DNA of 64,000 bases from Pelosinus fermentans_B (GTDB taxonomy: Bacteria > Bacillota > Negativicutes > DSM-13327): contig DAMATJ010000012.1 in the NCBI GenBank assembly GCA_032079965.1, forward strand, positions 1 through 64,000. The letters run 5' to 3'. Numbering within the stretch: the stretch's first letter is position 1; each line of letters opens with the position of its first letter. A model generated the notes under the pieces. That model was given only the letters and a program-made list of their open reading frames with translations. It did not search any database and was not told the DNA's origin. Below are positions 50,737 through 58,579 of this stretch, piece by piece. The position numbers and the translations under genes were made by a program.

Positions 50737-51731
50737 ATGTCTTGTGGTTTATCTTAGTTGGAGTTCTATTTACCGGCTTTTTTTTCCTGGAAGGCTTTGA
50801 TTATGGTGTGGGCATGCTTTTGCCCTTTATCGGAAAAAACGATGTGGAACGACGCATTGTAATTAATACCATAGGTCCATTTTGGGATGGTAATGAAGTA
50901 TGGATGATTACTGCAGGCGGCGCCTTATTTGCAGCCTTTCCCCATGTGTATGCTACCATGTTCAGCGGATTTTACATGGCGTTGTTTTTGATGTTGGTAG
51001 CATTGATTCTGCGGGGGGTAGCCATTGAGTTTCGCAGTAAGGATGAAAGCTCTGAGTGGCGCAGTACATGGGATTGGATGATCTTTATTGGAAGTACTTT
51101 GCCAGCACTGCTTTGGGGTGTTGCCGTTACGAATTTGATTCAGGGTATCCCCATTAATAGTAAGATGCAGTATGCCGGGACTTTCTTTGATTTATTGAGT
51201 CCTTATACCTTAGTAGGCGGGATTGCCTTTTTATTAGTGTTTTTGTTCCATGGAGCATTGTTTCTGACTCTTCGGGTGGAGGGAGAGCTCATTGAAAGAT
51301 CCCGTAAAGCAGCGGTGAAAATTGGCTTAGTTGCAGCGGTGGTTTTTTTGAGTCTTGTCGGTTTAACTTACACAAATACGGATTTATTTAAAAGTGCATT
51401 AGCCAGCAGCGCCTTATGGGGGGCAGTAGCAGTCTTTGTCGCTGGTTACGTTCTGCTTTGGTTAAAACGATTTGGCTGGGCTTTTGCCATGAGTGGGTTG
51501 GCAATTGCTTTTACGACGATAGCCTTCTTTAGTGGTTTATTTCCTCGGATTATGGTATCCAGTATAAATCCTGCATGGAGTTTAACCATTCATAATGCCG
51601 CTTCCAGTGCGTATACGTTAAAGATTATGTCCTTTGCAGCCCTGGCCTTAGTACCGATTGTGCTGGCCTATCAGGGGTGGACCTATTGGGTATTTCGTAA
51701 ACGGGTTACAGCGAAAGAGTTGGAATATTAA
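50727..51731 (+). CDS. cydB: cytochrome bd oxidase subunit II
   Basis: 334 residues with eight hydrophobic helices. The family start NVLWFILVGVLFTGFFFLEGFDYGVGMLLPF and the block GPFWDGNEVWMITAGGALFAAFPHVYA are clear. It pairs with CydA to form the haem-containing oxidase; no haem ligands are needed in this subunit. It overlaps the end of cydA by 10 bases and ends 3 bases before a hairpin terminator. The assembly factors CydD and CydC are encoded 5 kb away at 56849. Confidence 0.93.
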   Translation: MELNVLWFILVGVLFTGFFFLEGFDYGVGMLLPFIGKNDVERRIVINTIGPFWDGNEVWMITAGGALFAAFPHVYATMFSGFYMALFLMLVALILRGVAIEFRSKDESSEWRSTWDWMIFIGSTLPALLWGVAVTNLIQGIPINSKMQYAGTFFDLLSPYTLVGGIAFLLVFLFHGALFLTLRVEGELIERSRKAAVKIGLVAAVVFLSLVGLTYTNTDLFKSALASSALWGAVAVFVAGYVLLWLKRFGWAFAMSGLAIAFTTIAFFSGLFPRIMVSSINPAWSLTIHNAASSAYTLKIMSFAALALVPIVLAYQGWTYWVFRKRVTAKELEY

Positions 51732-51733
51732 TT

Positions 51734-51769
51734 ATGAATAAGGGCAGCTGGTAAGCTGCCCTTATTCAT
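51734..51769 (+). terminator. terminator of the cyd operon
   Basis: A perfect 16-bp stem: ATGAATAAGGGCAGCT (51734-51749) with AGCTGCCCTTATTCAT (51754-51769), loop GGTA. Little T-run follows. Confidence 0.7.
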
Positions 51770-51875
51770 AAATCTAAAGCAAGTCTTCTTTATTAAAATA
51801 TTGTGTATATTTTGTAGACTTATGGTATAGTGATAATAGGAGTCTTTGTTTCATTTAAAAAAGGGGGCGATGGGT

Positions 51876-54740
51876 ATGGTAATGAAAGTTGTAGAGAGTG
51901 ATATTGCGAAACTTCCCGATAATTATAGGAGTTTTTATCATGATGTTATAAAATTTATCCCTAGGGAACGAGTTTTTGTTGACCCGATTCGCACATTAGC
52001 ATATGGTGCTGACGCTAGTTTTTACAGCATGCTTCCCAAAATCGTAATTAAAATAAAAAATGCAGAAGAAATGTCCACTATTTTAAAACAGGCCAATCAG
52101 GTGAAAATTCCTGTCACTTTTCGTGCAGCAGGGACGAGCTTATCTGGACAATCTATTACGGATTCCGTGCTTTTAGTTGCTACAGAGGGCTGGCATAATT
52201 ACTCCATTAGTCCTGGCGGTGAATCCATTGCGTTAGAGCCAGGGATTATTGGTTCTGAAGCCAATTCATATTTAAAATCCTATTCGCGAAAAATCGGACC
52301 GGACCCTGCAACGATTAACAATGCTATGATCGGTGGTATTGCAGCGAATAATGCCAGTGGTATGTGCTGTGGTACGGCTGATAATAGTTATAAGACAGTT
52401 GAGAGCATGAAGCTTATTTTTGCAGATGGTTCAGTGCTGGATACGGCAAGCGCAGCTTCGCGAGAAGAATTTAAAAAAAATAATCCTTCCATTATAGAAG
52501 AAATTGAAAAAATCCGTGATGAAATTAATGCAGACGCAGAGCTGACACAGCTTATTAAGCGTAAATATAAAATTAAAAATACCACTGGATATGGTCTGAA
52601 CTCTTTTGTCGATTATTCAGATCCTTTTGACATTATTAATCATTTAATGATCGGCTCAGAAGGCACATTGGGTTTTATTACGGAAATAACCTATAAAACA
52701 GTCATTGAACATGAGCATAAAGCATCAGCATTAATGATTTTCCCTGATATGAATACCACCTGTCTGGCAGTAATGGAACTTGACCGTGATTTGGTCGCTG
52801 CTGCTGAACTGATGGATCGTGCATCTCTTCGTTCTGTAGAGGATGAACCGGGAATGCCGAATTATTTAAAAACTTTATCACCGGATGCAGCTTCTTTATT
52901 GGTAGAAGTGCGGGCAGGAGATAAGGCAGCCTTAAATCAGTTAATTGAAGATGTAAAAGCACGCTTAGCACATCTTCCTACTGTACTGCCAATTACTTTT
53001 ACGGATGTTAAAGCAGAGTATGAAGTTTTATGGCATATTCGTAAAGGAATTTTCCCTGCCGTTGGCGGCATGAGGAGACCTGGTACCTCTGTTATTATTG
53101 AGGATGTGGCTTTTCCGAAAGAACGAATGGCTGAAGCTGTGCTGGAACTTCGTAACATTATGAATAAATATAACTATGACGACGGCATCATTTATGGACA
53201 TGCTTTAGATGGCAATGTGCATTTTGTTGTAACGCAAACCTTTAAAAATCAAGAAGAAATTGAACGCTATCAGTCCTTAATCAAAGATGTTTGCGACATG
53301 GTAGTCAATGAGTATGGCGGATCGCTAAAGGCTGAGCATGGTACAGGCCGTAACATGGCACCATTTGTGGAAATGGAATGGGGCAAAACGGCTTATAGTT
53401 ATATGCGCAAATTGAAAAAGGTATTTGATGCGGAACATACCTTAAACCCAGATGTTATTATCACGGACAACCAATTGCTTTATATTCAGAACTTGAAGCC
53501 CATGGCTCAGGCTCATGAGATCATTGATAAATGTATTGAATGCGGTTTTTGTGAAATTAATTGTCCTTCGAAGAATCTTACAGCTACGCCTAGACAGCGT
53601 ATTGTGGTGCAGCGTGAAATTGCCAGATTGCGCCAAACTGGTGAAGACCCAGAACGTCTGCGTCGTTTAGAAGAAGATTATGCCTATTTTGGTGATGAAA
53701 CCTGTGCTACAGACGGATTGTGTTCTACCACCTGTCCTGTGGGTATTAATACAGGAGAGCACACGAAGCATTATCGGGCTCAATTAATGGGAGATAACGG
53801 AAAATCCATTGGACGTTTCATTACGAAAAACTTTGCCGGTGTAACAACTATGGCACGTATGGGACTGTCTAGTGCCAAAATAGCACATTCCGTACTCGGT
53901 ACTTCTTTGATGGGCGGTATTGCTGGCGGACTTCATTCCATCAGCGGCCATAAAGTGCCATTATGGAATCCTTGGATGGCAGGACCTGGTCAGACCCCTG
54001 ATCCTTCCCGTTCCAAAAAGGGTGTAGATGGCCGTAAAGTCGTGTATTTCCCCAGTTGCGTGAGTCGTACTATGGGCGGCGCTGCTCCTGGCGACCGGGA
54101 TAAACGTCAGCTTACTCAAGTAATGATTCAATTGATGGAAAAGGCTGGTTATGAAGTGATTTTTCCTCGTGAGATGGATAAGTTATGCTGTGGTATGCCT
54201 TTTGAAAGTAAAGGGTTATTCGAGTCTGCTGATAAGATGAGCAGTGAATTGGAAAAAGAATTAATAGTTGTGAGCAATAATGGGGAGTATCCTATTGTTT
54301 GTGATACAAGTCCTTGTATTTATCGTATGCGAAAAGTAATGGATAAGAAGCTGAAAATGTATGAACCCGTAGAATTTATCCACGACTATCTGTTTGATTT
54401 GCTGGAATTCAAACAACAGCCGGAAACTATTGCTGTACACGTGACATGCAGTTCGACTAAATTAGGGCTCAAAGAGAAGTTTAAGAAATTAGCAGAAGCT
54501 TGCGCGACGAAGGTGGTCATGCCAGAGCGAGTTAGATGCTGCGGATTTGCTGGTGATAAAGGCTTTGAAGTACCAGAATTAAATGAATCTGCTCTAGCTG
54601 AGCTCAAAGACAGCCTACCTGCAGATTGTACTTCCGGCTATTCCAATAGCCGTACCTGCGAAATGGGTCTGGCTCATCGCAGCGGTCTTAGCTATCAATC
54701 CATGGTATTCTTGGTTGATCGTTGTACAGTAGCAAAATAA
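51876..54740 (+). CDS. fused FAD/Fe-S oxidoreductase, D-lactate dehydrogenase-like
   Basis: 954 residues. ATG 51876 is chosen for its 8-base distance to AAGGGGG; several in-frame starts are close. Order: a PCMH-type FAD-binding domain (ITFRAAGTSLSGQSI-like stretch; GPDPATINNAMIGGIAANNASGM) and FAD-oxidase C domain to about residue 530. Then two [4Fe-4S] motifs, CIECGFCEINCP and CATDGLCSTTCP. Two CCG domains follow, with CCGMPFESKG and RCCGFAGDKGF. It is a GlcD-GlcF-type fusion, commonly a membrane-associated D-lactate or 2-hydroxyacid dehydrogenase reducing quinone. Next to cytochrome bd it could feed electrons to oxygen. Confidence 0.9.
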   Translation: MVMKVVESDIAKLPDNYRSFYHDVIKFIPRERVFVDPIRTLAYGADASFYSMLPKIVIKIKNAEEMSTILKQANQVKIPVTFRAAGTSLSGQSITDSVLLVATEGWHNYSISPGGESIALEPGIIGSEANSYLKSYSRKIGPDPATINNAMIGGIAANNASGMCCGTADNSYKTVESMKLIFADGSVLDTASAASREEFKKNNPSIIEEIEKIRDEINADAELTQLIKRKYKIKNTTGYGLNSFVDYSDPFDIINHLMIGSEGTLGFITEITYKTVIEHEHKASALMIFPDMNTTCLAVMELDRDLVAAAELMDRASLRSVEDEPGMPNYLKTLSPDAASLLVEVRAGDKAALNQLIEDVKARLAHLPTVLPITFTDVKAEYEVLWHIRKGIFPAVGGMRRPGTSVIIEDVAFPKERMAEAVLELRNIMNKYNYDDGIIYGHALDGNVHFVVTQTFKNQEEIERYQSLIKDVCDMVVNEYGGSLKAEHGTGRNMAPFVEMEWGKTAYSYMRKLKKVFDAEHTLNPDVIITDNQLLYIQNLKPMAQAHEIIDKCIECGFCEINCPSKNLTATPRQRIVVQREIARLRQTGEDPERLRRLEEDYAYFGDETCATDGLCSTTCPVGINTGEHTKHYRAQLMGDNGKSIGRFITKNFAGVTTMARMGLSSAKIAHSVLGTSLMGGIAGGLHSISGHKVPLWNPWMAGPGQTPDPSRSKKGVDGRKVVYFPSCVSRTMGGAAPGDRDKRQLTQVMIQLMEKAGYEVIFPREMDKLCCGMPFESKGLFESADKMSSELEKELIVVSNNGEYPIVCDTSPCIYRMRKVMDKKLKMYEPVEFIHDYLFDLLEFKQQPETIAVHVTCSSTKLGLKEKFKKLAEACATKVVMPERVRCCGFAGDKGFEVPELNESALAELKDSLPADCTSGYSNSRTCEMGLAHRSGLSYQSMVFLVDRCTVAK

Positions 54741-54771
54741 CAAGTACGTTAGCACTATAACTATGAGTTTC

Positions 54772-54815
54772 AAAAAGCTATGCTTCCTATTAAAAATAAG
54801 GAGCATAGCTTTTTT
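54772..54815 (+). terminator. terminator after the D-lactate dehydrogenase-like gene
   Basis: AAAAAGCTATGCTTCCT pairs with AAGGAGCATAGCTTTTT (a 14-17 bp stem with A-rich loop), followed by T-rich sequence. Confidence 0.8.
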
Positions 54816-54980
54816 ACAATATCAGCAAAACGGGTGCTTTTGGGGAAGAGAGCGGGGAAAGAACGATTGAACCGCGAAGGTGCGAAGAGATGCGAAGAAC
54901 ACGAAGGGGAGATCAGCCTGTCATTATCAAGAAAAGCCCTCCTAAAAAGGGCATAGAAAATGCGTGGGAAAAAAGATAAT

Positions 54981-55060
54981 CGAACCACAGAGGCACAGAG
55001 AAAAAATAGATAGGAATTAGAAAATCCTCCTCCGTGTTCTCTGTGTGCTCTGTGGTTAAC
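54981..55060. repeat. type-B long inverted repeat nested in type A
   Basis: The left arm begins CGAACCACAGAGGCACAGAG (54981) and the right arm ends CTCTGTGGTTAAC (55060). The arms are about 30 bases, inverted, around an AT-rich spacer. It closely resembles the copies at 31514-31601 and 56639-56747. Confidence 0.75.
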
Positions 55061-55090
55061 TAGATATATACTCTATTGTTATAGATTCAA

Positions 55091-55126
55091 GCAGGGGATT
55101 GCTTCGTCGTACCTCCTCGCAATGAC
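55091..55126. repeat. GTCATTGCGAGG-type dispersed repeat
   Basis: On the minus strand it begins GTCATTGCGAGGAGGTACGA and ends AAGCAATCCCC. I recognise this sequence type as a short repeat scattered in the genomes of many unrelated bacteria. Only one copy is seen in the window. Confidence 0.6.
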
Positions 55127-55298
55127 AGCAATCAATTCCTCTTCGTGTTCTTTGCACCTCTTCGCGTCTTCGCGGTTCAAAATATTTTCTTTCCTATATT
55201 AACAGGTAATTTTTTTGCAGAGAAAGGAACGGTTAGGGCGAATCGTGAATATATTGTTGAATATACGAGAAATGTAGAAGATATTGGAGTCTGATATA

Positions 55299-56489
55299 AT
55301 GGATGACATGGAACAGGGGTATTCCCGGTTACTAAAGAAAAAGCAGAAAAAAGCGATCCATTTATCCAAGCAAATTGCTTTCGTGCAATATACTTTAGCT
55401 ATACTGATTAGTTTTTCCATCCTGTTAGGCCTAGTTTGGTTAGGGTGGCAGTATGAAGGCACTAGCGTGACAGTTGCTAGCTCATCTGAGCATCAAGTCA
55501 TTATTTCGCAGCAGTCTGTTGCTGGACCTAGTTATTTAAAGACATTTCCGATGGTTGATGGGACGGCAGGAGCTTCAGCAGCCTTAAAAGGAGTATTGCC
55601 AGCTTGCCGAATTGTTATTAATTTACCGAGTCGCACTCTTGATTTTTATAATGAAAATCAGTTGGTGAAAACCTATCCTGTAGCGATTGGCAAACCTGCT
55701 ACACCGACACCCATTGGCAGTTTTACTATTCAGTATAAAGAGATAAACCCTTGGTGGTATCCTCCTAGAAGCAAGAAGGTTGTACCTTCTGGTCCTGATA
55801 ATCCTTTGGGATATCGTTGGATGGAGTTTGCCCCTTTATACGGTATTCACGGGACGAATGAACCGTGGGCCATCGGCGGCTGGGTTTCAAACGGCTGTGT
55901 CCGCATGAATGAACCTGATGTGGAAGAATTATTTGAAGCTGTTCCTTATGGAACTGGCGTATACATACAGTATGATTTGGTGAGAATAGAAAAAAATGCC
56001 ATAGGGCAAGTTTCTATAGGAGTCTATCCTGATCTATACGGTTTAAAAAGACAGCCCGTCACAGTTCTTGAGATCGAAAATAAGCTGCTTGAAGCTGGTA
56101 TGCCTATTTTCGCCGATGCTAGTATCTTGCAAAGCATAGTTGCAAAGCAGAAGGGGCAGCAAAATCCTTTGTTTCAAGTTCATAATTTCAAAGTGAATGG
56201 AATACTTCTGCCAGATCCGATTATTGCCAGTCAGGGACAAAACTTTGTTCCAATTTGGACAGTAGCAAATTTTTTTCACATGGATGTAGTATGGGATGAA
56301 CAGCAGCAGTTGGTATACAGTCATCAGCAGGCTGTGCCTGGTTTTGTAAAAGGGAAGATTCTCTATGTAACCCAACAAGCTGTACAGTCTTTGTTTGGCG
56401 GTATGTGGCTTTGGAAAGAGGCTGATAATTGCTGGGAGTTATCGGCTTTTGCAATTGGAAAGGGCAGCGGGGCAGAGCAGCAGAAATAA
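55299..56489 (+). CDS. L,D-transpeptidase (YkuD) with copper-amine-oxidase-N-like domain
   Basis: 396 residues from ATG 55299, with GGAG 9 bases upstream (TTG 55284 overlaps the ribosome site). One membrane anchor lies near residue 35 (YTLAILISFSILLGLVWLG). The YkuD domain covers about residues 105-230 with catalytic block HGTNEPWAIGGWVSNGCVRM. A C-terminal segment from about residue 290 (FKVNGILLPDPIIASQGQNFVP; VVWDEQQQLVYSHQ) resembles the copper-amine-oxidase N-terminal-like repeat found in cell-wall proteins. It crosslinks or anchors at the peptidoglycan. It is related to, but longer than, the 17194 protein, and transcribed alone. Confidence 0.85.
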   Translation: MDDMEQGYSRLLKKKQKKAIHLSKQIAFVQYTLAILISFSILLGLVWLGWQYEGTSVTVASSSEHQVIISQQSVAGPSYLKTFPMVDGTAGASAALKGVLPACRIVINLPSRTLDFYNENQLVKTYPVAIGKPATPTPIGSFTIQYKEINPWWYPPRSKKVVPSGPDNPLGYRWMEFAPLYGIHGTNEPWAIGGWVSNGCVRMNEPDVEELFEAVPYGTGVYIQYDLVRIEKNAIGQVSIGVYPDLYGLKRQPVTVLEIENKLLEAGMPIFADASILQSIVAKQKGQQNPLFQVHNFKVNGILLPDPIIASQGQNFVPIWTVANFFHMDVVWDEQQQLVYSHQQAVPGFVKGKILYVTQQAVQSLFGGMWLWKEADNCWELSAFAIGKGSGAEQQK

Positions 56490-56578
56490 AAATATTGCAT
56501 GTTGGGAAAAAGCTCGTTATTATAGAATGAGATGGTTATTGCGCTGACAAATCCTTTGGCCTGTGAAAAGAAACTACT

Positions 56579-56609
56579 ACGGCAGCATGATGACATGCTG
56601 CCGTTTTTT
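56579..56609 (+). terminator. intrinsic terminator
   Basis: ACGGCAGCATG (56579-56589) pairs with CATGCTGCCGT (56594-56604), then TTTTTT. It closes the 55299 transcript 90 bases after the stop. Confidence 0.88.
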
Positions 56610-56638
56610 CCAGTAAGTAGAGAAAAAATAAAGGGAAC

Positions 56639-56747
56639 GTTAACACAGAGGGCACAGAGATCCACGGAGAGCACAGAGAGTGTACACTTGGAGGATGCTT
56701 TTATTCTATCAATCCTTTCTCTGTGTTCTCTGTGCCTCTGCGGTTCG
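56639..56747. repeat. type-B long inverted repeat (CAGAG family)
   Basis: Left arm 56639-56680 (begins GTTAACACAGAGGGCACAGAG with an extra CCACGGAGAG insert) and right arm 56713-56747 (ends CTCTGCGGTTCGATT). The arms are inverted, imperfect copies. No gene is supported in 56490-56848; a frame over 56532-56786 is a by-product of the repeat. Confidence 0.78.
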
Positions 56748-56848
56748 ATTATTTATGTTTTAATCGTTCATAATCTTCGCATTTAAATGTTTTATTTTTT
56801 AGGACAAGCTTATGGTAAGTGCAGATATAGAAGGACAGGAGTATACGT

Positions 56849-58579
56849 ATGGTTGATAAACGACTTATGAATCAGCTAAAGCAGCATCGACGGCAGTTTT
56901 CTGTATTGGTTGGCCTAGGGCTGGGTGGTGGGGTGCTCGCTGTATTGCAGGCTGATTTCATGGCTAAGATTATAAATGGTGTTTTTTTAGCCCGTTTGGA
57001 TTGGGCAGGAGTCAGCCAGTGGATGGCTGCTTTATTTGTTGTAATGACTATGCGCAGCATATTTGTTTGGTTAATTGAAGTGACTGCCCATTCTTTGGCT
57101 GCTTATATTAAAAAGTCTATGCGGCAGAGGATCTTGACTTCGCTTTTTGCTTTAGGACCCATGTATATCAAAAGACAGCAAACAGGAGAATTAATTAATG
57201 TATTGGTGGAGGGTGTAGAAAATCTGGAACCTTATTTTGCTAAATTTCTGCCCCAATTATTTACGGCGGTTACTGTTCCTTTCGTTGTGCTGACAGTAGC
57301 ATTTCCTCTTGATATCACTACAGGTATTATTCTATTGCTGACTGCGCCTCTGATTCCTGTCTTTATGATATTGATAGGACGTACAGCAGAACAGGTTAAT
57401 AAGCGTCAGTGGGAGACCTTGTCCCGTCTGAGTGCTCATTTCCTGGATGTGCTGCAGGGCTTGACGGTGCTGAAAATTTTTGGACGCAGTATTGAGCAGA
57501 TACAGGTCATTCATCGTATGAGTTCAGAGTTTCGTGATAAGACTCTTGGCGTGTTAAAAATTGCATTCTTATCTGCTTTGGTATTGGAATTAGTCGCAAC
57601 GATTAGTACGGCCTTAGTGGCTGTAACCATAGGACTGAAGCTGTTGTATTATAAGATGGAGTTCAGTCAAGCATTTTTCTTATTGCTCTTGGCTCCTGAG
57701 TTTTACTTGCCTTTGCGTCAATTAGGTACTCATTTTCATGCAGGAATGGCTGGAAGTGCAGCAGCAGAACGTATCTTTGGAATTTTATCCTTGCCTAAAA
57801 GCCGGGATGTGAAGGGGAGGACGATCTCTCTGCCCCGGCAGCAGCAAGTGAGTATTGCCTTTGAAAATGTACATTATGCTTATGACAATGGGGATCGCAC
57901 AGCATTAAATGGCGTATCTTTTGCAATAGAGCCAGGAGAGACTGTGGCTTTAGTCGGAGCCAGCGGTTCTGGAAAAAGTACGATCGCCAGTTTATTATTA
58001 GCATTTATGCACCCTGATAAAGGGCATATCACAGTCAATGGTATGAATTTGACTGATATAAAACTAGAAGACTGGTTATCTCAGGTTGCTTTTGTTCCTC
58101 AGTCCCCTCACTTATTTTATAAATCGGTGGCAGATAACATTCGATTAGGGCGAGAGAATGCCAGCTTGGAGACGATCATGCAAGCGGCAAAAAATGCTGG
58201 TGCTCATGAGTTTATTATGGGGCTGCCGGAAGGCTATGATACTCTGGTGGGAGAAGGCGGACATGGATTAAGCGGCGGAGAGTGTAAGCGCTTAGCCATT
58301 GCCAGGGCGTTTTTGCAGGATGCGCCTTTTTTACTGTTGGATGAAGCGACTGCAGGCCTGGATCCGCAAAGTGAGGCTGTAATTGAAGAAGCGTTAAGCA
58401 GACTGATGCAAAAGCGTACCGTATTAATTATTGCTCATCGACTGAGTACTGTGTATAAAGCTCATTGTATCGTTGTGCTTCATGACGGAAAACAGGCTGA
58501 AGCTGGACCCCATGAGGAATTAATGAAGAATCAGGGTTTATATTCTCAGCTGGTGTTGGCCTTTAGAGGTGAAAAATGA
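56849..58579 (+). CDS. cydD: thiol reductant ABC exporter subunit CydD
   Basis: 576 residues: a six-helix membrane domain (about 1-320), then an ATPase domain with Walker A GASGSGKST, signature LSGGECKR, Walker B FLLLDEATAGLDP and switch His in IIAHRLS. It matches CydD of the CydDC exporter, which sends cysteine/glutathione or similar thiols out of the cell and is needed for assembly of cytochrome bd. It is coupled to cydC by a four-base overlap and lies 5 kb from cydAB. A type-B repeat sits upstream and may lie in its leader. Confidence 0.9.
   Translation: MVDKRLMNQLKQHRRQFSVLVGLGLGGGVLAVLQADFMAKIINGVFLARLDWAGVSQWMAALFVVMTMRSIFVWLIEVTAHSLAAYIKKSMRQRILTSLFALGPMYIKRQQTGELINVLVEGVENLEPYFAKFLPQLFTAVTVPFVVLTVAFPLDITTGIILLLTAPLIPVFMILIGRTAEQVNKRQWETLSRLSAHFLDVLQGLTVLKIFGRSIEQIQVIHRMSSEFRDKTLGVLKIAFLSALVLELVATISTALVAVTIGLKLLYYKMEFSQAFFLLLLAPEFYLPLRQLGTHFHAGMAGSAAAERIFGILSLPKSRDVKGRTISLPRQQQVSIAFENVHYAYDNGDRTALNGVSFAIEPGETVALVGASGSGKSTIASLLLAFMHPDKGHITVNGMNLTDIKLEDWLSQVAFVPQSPHLFYKSVADNIRLGRENASLETIMQAAKNAGAHEFIMGLPEGYDTLVGEGGHGLSGGECKRLAIARAFLQDAPFLLLDEATAGLDPQSEAVIEEALSRLMQKRTVLIIAHRLSTVYKAHCIVVLHDGKQAEAGPHEELMKNQGLYSQLVLAFRGEK

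Larger units (their letters stand above)
54867..55180. repeat. type-A long inverted repeat enclosing two other repeats
   Basis: Arms 54867-54910 and 55137-55180 are 44 bases each and match as inverted copies at about 39 of 44 positions. The left arm begins TTGAACCGCGAAGGTGCGA. The 226-base interior holds a complete type-B inverted repeat (54981-55060), a separate GTCATTGCGAGG-type repeat (55091-55126) and a short hairpin. This is nesting of repeats within a repeat, with no gene in the stretch. Confidence 0.8.

Noticed and set aside
49348..51731. Considered whether cydA/cydB could be fragments of a larger respiratory operon with terminal oxidase of haem-copper type
   Set aside because: Both genes are full length for cytochrome bd and no haem-copper subunit is present.
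56532..56786. 84-codon plus-strand frame
   Set aside because: It runs across a terminator and the type-B repeat; the frame is a by-product of the repeat sequence.
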